Origin: Gordionus sp. m RMFG-2023
Lineage: Eukaryota; Nematomorpha; Gordioida; Chordodea; Parachordodidae
Reading direction: 5' to 3'
NCBI RefSeq assembly: GCF_954871325.1
Contig: NC_088777.1
Span: forward strand, 16,345,366 to 16,409,365
DNA length: 64,000 nt
The translations under genes were made by a program, and so were the position numbers. Positions 35,564 through 47,200 of this stretch are shown here, in pieces (positions within the stretch are counted from its first letter, which is position 1; every line of letters starts with the position of its first letter). The notes beneath the pieces were generated by a model. It was not told the origin of the DNA. It saw only the letters and a program-made list of their open reading frames with translations, and made no database searches.

Positions 35564-35758
35564 ATGACGGTAGATAGACCCACAGGCAGGTCGTACAATC
35601 GTAGAAGAGAACGGGAGTGGGGATCTCGAAGAAGAATGTCTTGCTGGTTTTGTGGAGGGGATCATATTTTACGGAGATGTCCCACGATTAGCACAAACAA
35701 CAACATGTTAGCGGTACAGGAGGAAGAACCTATGGTAGGACAAGGGAGCAGTTTATGA
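35564..35758 (+). pseudogene. Extra zinc-knuckle frame before the 3' LTR
   Basis: 64-residue frame with an Arg-rich stretch (RPTGRSYNRRREREWGSRRR) followed by a single knuckle CWFCGGDHILRRC. It lies downstream of integrase and about 30 bp before the 3' LTR, an unusual place for a knuckle in gypsy elements. Part of the same broken fossil. Confidence 0.6.
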
Positions 35759-35786
35759 GGGGTAGAATCAAGTAGAAGTGCGAAGG

Positions 35787-36187
35787 TGTTAAAGTTATTA
35801 AAAAAAGTGTATTTTTTTTATGATATGATTTGAATATTTAAATGAAAGATGAATATTAAAGTTATCCTTAATGAACTAGAATGTACGGAGAATATTATTG
35901 TTTATTTTAAATTTTGCATAAACAATTTTTTTTTTGAACTTAAATGTACGAATAATACTATAGATAATTGTAATTTTGCATATAAAATGTTTTTTTTTTG
36001 CATATCAATTTTTTTATATATAAACTCGTAATTTTTATAAATTTCATTATTCGATTTTCATTTTGGATTTGTATTTGGAAATAATAAAGTCATATCCTTA
36101 AAAGTGATATCTTTAAAAGGTATTATTAGATTTATATTGAATATATTTATCTAAATATTATTTATACTAAAACTTCCAAACACGACA
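35787..36187 (+). repeat. 3' LTR of the 30-36 kb element
   Basis: 401-bp repeat, partner of 30288-30687, followed by the TATAT target duplication. Confidence 0.95.
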
Positions 36188-36242
36188 TATATTATAATTA
36201 AAATTATAAAACTAGTATATTATAATTATAATAATTATTTTC

Positions 36243-38000
36243 TTAATATAATATTAATAAAATATTACAAAAAGAATATATTATAAGATAAGTTTTTTTA
36301 AAATTATTTTCTATTTTAATAGCTGGCGCAGAAAATGGGAGAGTTGTATTATATTTAATAAATATAAATTTTAATTCAGGGAATTTATTAAAAATATTTA
36401 AAGAATTTTCATTATTTTGAAAAAAGCATAGCATCGATGTAGGATCTTCATTCATTTCCTCATCAAAATTTTTTTTATCTAACAAAAAATATTCTGGTAT
36501 CTGTGTTGGTTAAAGGAATTAAGTCTGCACTTTCTTTATCAAGATCTTTTCTCAAACTGGAAATAAAATCTATCATTTCACCTTTGTTGACCTCTAATTT
36601 TATCCAGGGCCAATCCAATTTAAATAATGGGTGATTTATTGCGGATAGTATATATTCATCTTTAGGGATGTGTTTGAATCTATTGAAATAAAAGATATTC
36701 AGCAATATTTGAACTGTATACCTTAAATCTATGCCTTCCAGGATTGAATTAATAAGCGGCTTACAAAACTTGAAATTATTTAAAGCCATTTTTTTTAAGT
36801 TTTAATATTACAATAGTTATCGTGGGAAATAAGATATCCCAATTACATTTTTTCGTCGATCTCTATCGGTTCCATAACCTATAAAATCATATATATACAC
36901 ACATATCATATTTCTTAATTAACACTAACAATACAATATTTATATATGAACGACTTGTAGTTATCTTAAAATCTCTGTAATTCAGATCTATCACAAGATT
37001 CGTCAAATTTTTGGCAATTCTCCTTAATAAGACTATCTATTAATTTTACGGAGTTATAAAAAGGGTTCCATCTTGTTATAACCGGTTTAATCAGATATTC
37101 CCATGTTTTCCTTAAAAATGACTACAGCTTGAAGATTGCATTGCACATGTTTATTCCACAATAGCTTACACTTGAAAAATGTAATTTTTGAAATGGTTAT
37201 ATAATGCACTTCGTTAACTACCTTTTCAATATGAACCTTTGTAATGAAATTTAATGTGTGCTGAGCAGGAATGATGCTTAGGTAAGTATACAATACTATC
37301 ATTAATATTTTGATTTTCAAATAGATCAAATAATGGCAGAGGAACTATTTTATCATCCGATTGCTCTCCTTGTTCATACACTCTAATAAAATTTTAAGAA
37401 ATATATTATAATTTTTTTTATTTGAAAGCTTTTATATAATTTCTAGCATTGTCGTTAATGCATTTGGTCACTTTATTTTGTATCTTATATGTGGTAAGAT
37501 TATTTTTGCTAGATAATCAAATATGTGTTTTTGGTTTAGCCTTTTAAAAGCCAGGAAGGCTGAAACCCTCTAAGAGTGTCTGGGTTTAGTAAGTGTACCG
37601 TCATCCCTAAATAAGAACTCTTTAAAAGAAAATATTTTCAATTTAAAAAAAATATATTTTATATGCCGATGATAAACTGACCAAGAATTTACAGTTGTAG
37701 TCAATGTTTGGGATACACCATAAATCCACTAATTTATTTGCCATGGTGTCATATGCTTTGCTATTTTTAATTCGAGGGGGACATCACATTTTTAGTTGGC
37801 TGCAATTTTTTGATAATATTAATAAATGCTGTGCTTTCTGCAATTGAAAATATTTGTAATTCTTCAATTACAAAATTAAAAACTAATTCATCAACAGCTG
37901 ATTGTGCTATTTTTATCTTTGATGTAGATGGATTCTGCATATCACTGAGTGTGAGTTGATTGACTTCAATTTTTTTTTATTGCTATTCAAATTTTCATTA
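36243..38000 (-). pseudogene. hAT transposase remnant (outer relic)
   Basis: Readable parts on the minus strand, N- to C-terminal. 37740-37960: SAVDELVFNFVIEELQIFSI and FINIIKKLQPT. 37087-37329: AQHTLNFITKVHIEK and FFKCKLLWNKHVQ. 36475-36789: FCKPLINSILEGIDLRYTVQ and INHPLFKLDWPW. 36243-36485: FIKYNTTLPFSAP of the dimerisation domain, after which the sequence diverges. Order and motifs match hAT transposases of the BED-finger group. The frame is broken between segments, and the last part of the dimerisation domain is gone. Confidence 0.85.
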
Positions 38001-38009
38001 ATCTCTTTA

Positions 38010-38940
38010 TTTTTGAGAAATGTACAGTCTATAAATATTATTAATTCCTGAATTTTTTATTAAAAATAACTTAGCTTTTCAATAATTGAACATTAATTGC
38101 ATTTTTTAATCCATCACTAAGATTATTGTCAAGGAAAATCAAAATTATGATTGCCATATATACTTATCTTTTTTAGAATTATCATTTAAAAAGGAATCAG
38201 GAAAAATATATAGGTTCAGTTCACTAAAACAATATTGCTTCATAGTTTTATTCCATATATATATTTATTTAAACATAGTTTTAAAATCACTATTTTATTC
38301 TTTAAATTTATTAATAATTTGAAGTTAAACCAATAGCAATACTAAAACAAAATATTGTTTAAATACAATATAATATTTTGTTAATCTAGGGTTTTTAATG
38401 CTGGTTCCCAGTCCTATACTATAGTATAATTTAATTGCTTATATTTTAATTTTATGATTAAGCTTTTCAAAATATTATGATAGAACACTTTCTCTTAGTG
38501 GTTATTTTATAATATCCATGATTTAATATTCTATTAAATAATAATATATTAATTCATTTTTTTACTTTCATAGGCTTTTTTCAAGTTTGAACTACTGGGT
38601 ATTGAGGTTGAAATATTTGCGATGGGACATAATTTACATTTACAAAGTGTAGACTTTATACCCTTAATGATCTTTATTGGCGTAAAATATGTTTTAAGAC
38701 CAGGGAAGGGTTAAATCATCTTTACCTGAAAAATTAATAAGTAAGACATAATATTCTTAAAATAAATTATAAAATAGAATAATAATATTATTAACATTTA
38801 CTTTGAATTTTAAATTAATATTCGAGTGAAAATTTAACGAGAATTAAAAATAAAAATGAAGGAATGGAGGTTGATATTAAAAACTCTGCTTAAATTATAT
38901 ATATTATATAAAAATAGTAATTTTATAGTACAATAAAATA
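38010..38940. other. Remainder of the hAT relic, no readable content
   Basis: AT-rich, including a GGGTTTTTAATGCTGGTTCCC hairpin near 38390. The N-terminal transposase part expected here could not be read. Confidence 0.35.
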
Positions 38941-39413
38941 TGTTTTTCTTTTTTAAATATTTTTTAAGAAAAAATTTAAACACGTTTTGCGTTAACGTTA
39001 CTCAAAAAAAGAAACGCATTACCGTTACCTCTAGAAGGTAATGAATGGCGTTCCTTTTCTTCAAGAAACGAAATTAGTAACGGCGTTACTTAACAGCACT
39101 AGTTTTTCCTATATTTTTTAAGGAAAAATAAGTAACGAACAACGTTTTGCGTTACAGTTACTTTAAAAAAAGAAACGCGTTATATTACAGCATTAAAAAA
39201 TAGTATTTACTCCGCTAGTAGTTGAAACCTGACGATTCCCATCCTCAAATTATTACTTGATTTAGGGTAATTTAATTAAAATAATTTTTCTTCCAATCAA
39301 TTTTTTGATGTTAGATATTTATAAATTGTTTTAAAAAAATATGGGGGCTGATCAGGTAATGTTAGTTGGGTGATATTTAAATATAATAAAATATTTAAAT
39401 ATTATTATCAGAG

Positions 39414-39781
39414 TACAGTTGACAAATAAAAATCAATTTGATTAAAATCACCCCGATTTTTTAAAAAAAATAGTGATTTAAATAAAATTCTATTTACTAA
39501 ATGAACAAAATACTTATAAGGAAAGACTATTTGATATAATATCAAATTAGCTCATGACATATAAATATAAATTTTTTAAATAATTTCCTGATCAGACTTC
39601 CGGAAGTATTAACTTTTTACTTACAAAGAAATATTATACTAAGGTAAAAAAAAGTTATGATATAAGATGTTTTTTAATCTAAATCTCTAACTTCTCCAAT
39701 TGAAATATTAGTATTTGATTTAAATAAAAAAAATCAATTTTTCTAATTTTTTCAAAATAAGCACAAATTTTGCCAACCCTA
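39414..39781. mobile_element. hAT-type MITE, AAATCAATTTGATT family
   Basis: 368 bp. Left TACAGTTGACAAATAAAAAT and CAATTTGATTAAAATCACCC; right end ...CACAAATTTTGCCAACCCTA. The same termini and AAATCACCCCGATTTTT block occur in the element at 49732-50957 and in a left end at about 46815. The flanks TTATCAGAG and TTATAGAG suggest a decayed 8-bp duplication. Confidence 0.75.
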
Positions 39782-39789
39782 TTATAGAG

Positions 39790-40890
39790 AAAGACAAGTA
39801 TAGAATGAATCTTTATTTATTTATTATAAAATTTTTTACTATACAAATTTAGTCGTGATTTATCATATCATAGTCTTTTAATTATTAATAAATAAAATAT
39901 ATTAGAATTAAATAAATATTTTTATCATATTATTTATATAAAATTTCGGTAATAATTAGCGTTGAGTTAATTCATTAAATCATATAATATAAAACATATT
40001 CAATCATAATAATAATAAAAATAATACTATATATTTTTAAACATAATTTTATCTTATAAAGTTTATCCATCCCGTCGTGACAGCTAACTTATGGCTTTTA
40101 GTATTGTATAAATATTAAACCGGAATGAATAGGCAGATTAGATTAGAAAAGATAAATACAAAAAAAACATTAAAAATGAAGGTGACATTTTTATAAGAAA
40201 CCAATCGCCCACGTGACCACCAATTTCTAAAACTTACTCAATTACCATTTCATGTTATTTATAAAGATGAAATCATTATTTAGAAATTTACATAATATAA
40301 TAATTTGACTAATAAATACGAATACCATATTTTGCAAAAAAGTGAAATGTATTTTTTGTTGCAGAAATGTAAAAAAATAGAACAAAAGGCAGTGTTAGAC
40401 TTATAAACATTTATGTTGCAAAAATAATTCAAGGTGTTTGAATTTCGGTGAGTGATCACAGACAATGATAACGAAAATAAAATTTTAACAAGAATACCAT
40501 CTAAAAATATATATTTATTTTTAATTCGCGCTATTTTGTATTTTTATAAAATTGGGATCTACAAATATCTAGGTAACCTCCTTTAAAAAATTCCAAAATG
40601 ATATTTAATTTTTTTGTACTTGTATTATAATATATTTTATCAAGCATGGAAGTGGAAAGGAGATTGTTCAAATTGATGAAAGTAGGAAAATGAAGGGAAA
40701 AACATATTATCATAATGAATTACACATACAAACTGAGAGAAAACTATTGTAAATAAAAAAAAATAAGAGTGGCGTTTCACTTAGTTATACCAACTTCACA
40801 AATTATTTTGGTGGGGTTAGTATAAAAACCAAGTGGCATAATGGCATTAAAAGGAGTCCTCAAGCTTGACTGTTCTTGAATGAATAGTAA
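39790..40890. other. AT-rich region downstream of the tamalin-like gene
   Basis: No gene recognised. Short minus-strand frames at 40280-40465 and 40531-40713 have no recognisable content. Confidence 0.35.
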
Positions 40891-40899
40891 ACTATAATT

Positions 40900-41255
40900 T
40901 CAAAGTCTAGTAGATTTGACCTTGCTAGACTTACAAGGCGATAATGTCTGGGTGTTATCCCACGTTCGGTTTCTAGTTGTCAGACAGTTCTCAACTTTAT
41001 CGATGTAATGTTTATCGGTGCAATGCTTAGGAGAGCGGGATAGGTTAAGAATGTCGAAGGAAAGAGAATTGCAAGACCCTTTAATGGCTAATTGCCTATT
41101 AATTTTATCTGGATAATCTGATCGATGTTTGTTTTTAGAGCTATCTATTGGAGGTATGATGGGTGTAGATCCAAATCGCATTTTGTCTTGTTTGAAAAGG
41201 GCAGTGGTTATATCCTTGCTAAAATGGCCTTCTAATTTTGGGCTCAGGAATTGAC
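40900..41255 (-). CDS. Tamalin-like gene, exon 6 (C-terminus)
   Basis: 356 nt after TTATTCACAG. The G from exon 5 plus GT restores a Gly codon, then QFLSPKLEGHFSKDITTALF. The protein ends KSSKVKSTRL, a class I PDZ-binding motif (S/T-x-hydrophobic). Confidence 0.85.
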
Positions 41256-44200
41256 CTGTGAATAAATGATTTAAATTTGAGTTAATTTAAAATAAATAAA
41301 ATTTTCACATTAATTATAACTAATAAGCAACCATAATAAATAAATTAACTAAATATGCTAAATAAATAACGAATATGAAAAAAATAACCTTTTGAGCAAC
41401 CATCCAAATCAAGGTTTGAGTATGAGGAACATCCCGTAGGATTGAAAAAATTCAAAGCGAAAATATTTTCCGAACTTACACAGGCGCTAAGCCTCGATTT
41501 AGCCCTAGACTTCATACCATCTTTTAAATTTGCATTTTTTTGTTCGTTATCTCCAATATCACCGATGCATAGATCGTGTCTATCCAAAAAATCAACATCT
41601 GCATTTACCTGTTCAGATAGTTCCGAGTACTTTTTCCCAAAATCAACGTCGAAATCCTTAGTATCTATGTTACAATCTTTTTCAAAAGTTCGAGATATGA
41701 CATTAGTAGATGGAACTATCAGTTTAATTTCTTGGCATTCAACATCTTCAACTTCATAATCGGCATTCGTTTGATCGAAATCAGAACAGCTAAAATGACC
41801 GAAAATTTCCTGACTCAAAGAATTTTCGTATTCGAATGAATGGTCGGTAGAGCTATCCTTGTCCTCTCCTCCGAAAAATAATGGCATTACGCTTATGGTT
41901 ACATTCCCCGTATTTTCAAAATTTTCGTGAGTCGTAGCAGTGTTTTTGTCGAACAAGTTTACAGCGTTATTATTAGACGGCGATATGAGGGAGGAGAAAG
42001 AACGACAATTTCTAGCAACCTTAAAAGGGGATAAGAAAACATTTCCAGATTTATTGGCCCCTTTTATTATAAGATCAGAAAAGTTTGAGTTTTTTGTGGT
42101 AGTAGAAAGATTATCATTAGGGCAAAGCCCGGCATTGATTATTTCTAAATAATTTATTTCACTCAAGCTATTCTCGCCTTCTATCTTCAAATTCTCACCA
42201 CCATCATTAGTATCAAATGATACTTTGTCGAATTTATTTTCACCAAAATTTTTTATATCCGATGCAGAAAATCTTTTGAGCTTTTTAAAGTTTTGGGCCA
42301 ATTTATCGCCCAGACCCAAAATTTTGGAGTTTACGCGCGATTTGGAACATTTTTTTTTGGAGGAATGATGTGTGTTTTGCCGGTTAATATCACCATCACC
42401 TTTAAGGAAATGTTTAGTCGTGTCGTAATGGTTTGCTTTCACAATAATTTTATTATCGATATTATTGGTAGTAGTAGTACAATCGATGGTTTCGACGCAA
42501 GAATTAATGGCATTATCACGGTTTAACGAATTTTCCAACATTTCAGAGAAATTTTCGATGATTTCTTTGCCAGCATTGAGCCATGTATCGTTGATTCGGA
42601 GTATGGAAAAGGACGGTAGTGGTTCACAACTAGCATCTACGTCTACAATATAATCATTATCCAGTTTTTTTTTGAAACCTTGAAAATTACGATTATAGGT
42701 GATTCGCGATGCCTCCAATTTAAGAGCTTCTACCATATCGGTCTCGCGACTCTCCAAAACTTTTAACTCTTCCAATTTTGCATGCAACATTTCCTTGTTT
42801 TAAAATTGAAATTAAATGTTAAATGTATTTTGTATTAGAGATGTACCAACCAATTTTTAAAATATAAATCGGTTTGGTCTTATATGTGGTAAGTGGCGTA
42901 GATAAGGTGGTTTTTGTATGAAACTCCACTTTATGTTCTCAATAATACCTTTATCTGTGGTGTTAGCGACGTTTTGATTGAGTTGATTAATAAAAAAAGC
43001 TAACTCAATATTTTATCCAGCAAAATATTAAGCAAGACTGAAAATTTTTCTCATAAATGGCCCAATGGTTTGGACATCTATTAGTCATATCTCGAGGCTT
43101 AAGCAATATTTATCTGGCTAAAAATTCGAGTTAGTAGTCTAAAAATCGGCTCAAATCGAGTTGTTTAACAACACTAATTCGAAAATTAGCTACCTTTTTA
43201 AAGTTGATAAAACCAGGAAGGGTCCAAACCCTTCGAATCTAGATATATAGCTGAACCAGAACCCCGAACTTTCCTTTTAAATTTAAGGTTGGTTCATGAA
43301 TTTCTTAAATTTATTTTTATTATAAAATTTATTCATTTTAGAGAGTACCCATTTTATGTAAAGTTAAAATTTTTCTAGACATCATACCCTGAACCAAAAC
43401 CTGGTTCCGAGATTTTTCATTAAACCCAAACCATTGCTTTTAGAAGGAGGGTTCACAGCCCCCATTAATATTTCTATAAAATCATCCCAGATATTTTATA
43501 ATTTATTAAAAAACGACGTGAAAAAACCCTTATTTTCAATTAAATTTTCACATAAAAAAAATCGTAAAATGAGCCTCCTAAAGACGCTATAATTCGTATG
43601 GGATCGAAGTTTGACCTTTTCAGTTTCTAAATGTAAAAGCGCGCTTTATGACCTGAGGGTAAAAATCATCTATTGTAATCGTTTTCAATTTTACCATAAC
43701 CAATTCATCTCATTTTGATATCATATTTTAGAAACCACAAATCTTGACTACTTTTTTACAGGGTTGTGCATTTGACCGGTCAAATACAATTCGGTCAATT
43801 GACCGATATTTGACCGGTCAAATACGGTCAAATTCAAATAAATGTTTTTTACACCAATATTAACTTTATTTTGCATTTATATAATATTATAATAAATCTA
43901 TGTATAATAATAAATATCATAATATTTTTTAATTCATTCTATAGTCAATGTTTCACCCTCCGTGGTAGAGTCTTGTTCCGATTCATATTCAATATAATTA
44001 TTTTCTTTAATATTTTTAATCAATCTTAAATTATGATACACTCTGACTAATTTTCCTGCTGTAGAAGCCTTTAATCTATTTCTGTTTTTCGTGTGAATAT
44101 TGCCCCAAACCGACCAATTTCTTTCAGAAGAAGAAGTCGAACTAGGAAATGTTAGTAAAATATTAGCGACATCTCTTAATGGGCAAGGTGGGCAAAATGC

Positions 44201-47200
44201 ATTCCACCAACTTGAGGCTGAAATTTGATTGTTTCTTATGGAAGTTACAACTTTCCACATATTATGGCTATTAAATATACCGCTTTTGCTTCTGAAATTT
44301 ACTATATTACTCAAAATATTTTGATTATCACCACCTTGTAAAATACCCAATTCTTGTATTATATTACATGCTTCATCAAATTCAGTATTAGTAAGATGCT
44401 CCCCTTGATATTGGGGGTCCAATAAATAAGCAGCATTGTGAGCACATGTATTTAGATCAGTTTTTCTCTTTTCAAACATAACCTTAATTATTTTTTCTTG
44501 AGATGGAGAAAATTATAGAATCATGGCATGATTGTATTATGTGTTTTTCCAAATTAAGCATCTCGTTTTTTACTTGGGCCAAAGTACATTTATCCCCTTG
44601 CACTTTCAACAATGAGGTAGCTAAAGGTTGGAGTATAGCTAAAAATTTTAAATTTTTCGTCCAAAATTCTTCGTTTAATATATTATTGGTAATTTCTATG
44701 GGACAAATATCACAAACAGCTTCTTCAACAACTGATGCTTTTAGAGCTTTCTTGCATATTTGAATTTGCTCCATACATTTTATTGACGATGCTCATCTTG
44801 TTTGGCTAATTGTACTTAATGTAGATGGTATGCCATGAAGATTCTTATTACGGGAAAATACTGCAGCTGGTATGTGTTTATTCTTGAAAAATTTAACAAT
44901 TTTTTTAATTATTGAAATATGGTCACTGAAGGCGTTCAATCGTTCAAAATCGTGAAAGAATAACTGCAATGTATGCGCTGCACAACCATAACATTGTGTA
45001 TGATTATTAATAGATTCAGATTTTAGAATTCTCCAGGCTGCTTTCATGTTAGCGGCATTATCAGTAACTAAAGAATATACTTTTACCGGATTCAATTCAT
45101 GAATTACATTTTTAAATTCCTGAGCAATATAATCTGCCGTATGGCGATTTTCCTCAGTATTTAGAAATTTATAGAACACTGGAACAGGCGTCATCACCAT
45201 AAAATTAATAATACTCTCGTTTCTAATGTTGCTCCAGCCATCTGATACAATTGATAAGTAAGGAGCTTTATCTATTATATCTGCAACTCTCACCTCCATA
45301 TCACCTGACGCGCTGCATTCTCCTGGTTAATGTGTAAATAGGACGTATTTTTTTAAAAAATTCTTGGATGTAGGGATTTTCAGTGATGTGGAAAGGTAAA
45401 TTGCTCGCATATACAGCCTTTGCAAACAATTAATCCAGCTCATTTTTTTCTTTGGGATTAATTCTATCTATGAAACCGGTTATACAAGATTGAGATTTAT
45501 ATTTAATCGCCTTGCTTGTAGATTGATTAGAAATAATGGAATCAAATTCTCCTGAGTCACAAGACAAAATATTGTTCATTTGATAATCATTCTCACCAAT
45601 TTCCCCCAATTCTTCATTCGAGTTAGACTTAGAAGTATTACAAATTACATTTGTGATATTTTTTGTAGAGGTTGATATTTTGGAATTTGAATAAAATTTT
45701 TCCTTAATTATAACAGGGCACATAGTACAGCTGCTTAATAAATGTTTGACCATTCTATCAACGTGGGTGATATAGGACATCTTGCAAAACTTGCACACCG
45801 CTTTAACTGATTTACCATCGCGTACTTCTTGAAAATGTTTCCAAACATGATGCTTTGGTTTGACCATAATCCCTAATATATTAAAATTTAACAAAAAATG
45901 ATTTTGATTATTGTAAAGTTAATCAATCTTAACTATTTTATAATTATCGACCAATTATTCCAATAATTTTTTAATATTATAAATATAATATAATATATAT
46001 AACTTTTTACCAGAATTGAATAATATTCCGTAAATCTGACCAGAACAATTAAAATGAAAATTATTTAAAAACTAAATATAGCAAGTGTAAGTAAAACAAA
46101 TGAGAATTAATATAATTTATATTCGGCTAAATATTAAATAAAATTTAAATTTATTAAAAAATAAGAATGAAAAAATTATATTATGATTATAATAAATCGG
46201 GTATTTTTATTTTTTTAGAGAAAAATGAATTGAAAAAAATAAAGAAGGCGAGAAACGGCAATGATTAGGCAAAAAAATATTACTATATTTAGAAAAATTA
46301 CATATTTATATTTTAACAATAAAAAAATTCTTTTGTTTTTAACAATTCATGATACAAATAATTTTTTAAATAATTGTAACCTAATAAGATTGATAAACAT
46401 GCTTTTAATGCATACTAGTTAATTATATCAAAATATTTATTCGCCATTAATATTTTAGAGTATTTGACCAGTCAAATACTCCTCCGGTCAATTGACCGAC
46501 ATGCCAACCCTGCTTTTTTATGTATTAATAACTTCTATTTTCGTTCTTTCTTAAATCTTGATACCAATTAAAAGTTTTGCTAATAAATTTTCTATTTATT
46601 ATACTATTTACAAAAACGGATTGCAGTATTAATCAAAAATGCAAACTAGCTAAGTATTACATATTGGCCTAAGCTTTCGAATTAGTGCTTTCAAACGTTT
46701 GGCAAATTTCGTGCTCAGGAATGCGCCTAAATATAAATCAGAGACATATAAAATTTTTAAAAACATAATTCGATTCAAAATATGTGATTTAAACTAATTT
46801 ACTTCTATATAAAATAGGGATGGCCCCAAAAAATCAATTTGATTTAAATCACCCTGATTTTTAAAAAACAATTAGTGATTTAAATCAATAATTTTAATAA
46901 AATTCTAAATACTAAATTTTATAAAAAAATAAAATAAGGAAAGAAAAAGACTTATTATCTTAGAATTAAATAATATTTATATGAAAAATATTAAATTGTA
47001 CTAATAATCACGTTCACGACTTAGATAAAAAAAAATTTGTATTTCAATGTTTGGCATAATTAATTGTATAATTCCAATCTCAATGCAGTGAGAAATTATT
47101 TACATTCTAAAAGCAAGTATTTGGTTTGCTAAATCCAGGGCTGTGAACCCTCCTTCCAAAAGAGGGGTTCTGGTTCATGGAAATACCTTGAACCCGGTTC

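Larger units (their letters stand above)
30288..36187 (+). mobile_element. Gypsy-type LTR-element fossil with LTRs and 5-bp TSD
   Basis: Ty3/gypsy-type element of 5.9 kb. LTRs lie at 30288-30687 and 35787-36187, TGTTAAAG...CGACA, differing at roughly 2 percent of positions by eye, so it is fairly young. Direct flanks are TATAT on both sides. Just inside the 5' LTR is TGGTCCGAAGAG, a primer-binding-site type sequence. Parts in order: three zinc knuckles, an Asn/Asp-rich repeat, protease-like part, reverse transcriptase, RNase H, integrase, a 3' tandem repeat, and a further zinc-knuckle frame before the 3' LTR. It is broken, with about five interruptions. It inserted into the hAT relic. Confidence 0.95.
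30121..39101 (-). mobile_element. Old hAT relic split by a younger gypsy fossil
   Basis: The left end near 30121 reads TAGCGCTGTAAACGTTACTT with further CGTTACTAGTAA words. The right end near 39101, read inward, is TAGTGCTGTTAAGTAACGCC. Between them, outside the inserted gypsy element (30288-36187), a hAT transposase remnant runs on the minus strand (36243-38000). The ends agree in sequence type, but the flanking octamers (AAAAATAG and GTTTTTCC) do not match, so the pairing is an inference. The right end is partly duplicated: the CGTTTTGCGTTA...AAAGAAACGCGTTA block of 38985-39050 recurs at 39140-39185. Confidence 0.6.

Noticed and set aside
36243-36485. Independent small gene
   Set aside because: The FIKYNTTLPFSAP motif identifies it as the dimerisation part of the hAT relic.
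30113-39109. Exact 8-bp target duplication for the outer hAT relic
   Set aside because: AAAAATAG and GTTTTTCC differ, so the pairing of the two ends rests on terminal similarity only.
41442-42653. Plus-strand frames opposite the large tamalin exon
   Set aside because: Antisense to a long, splice-consistent exon; no known domain.
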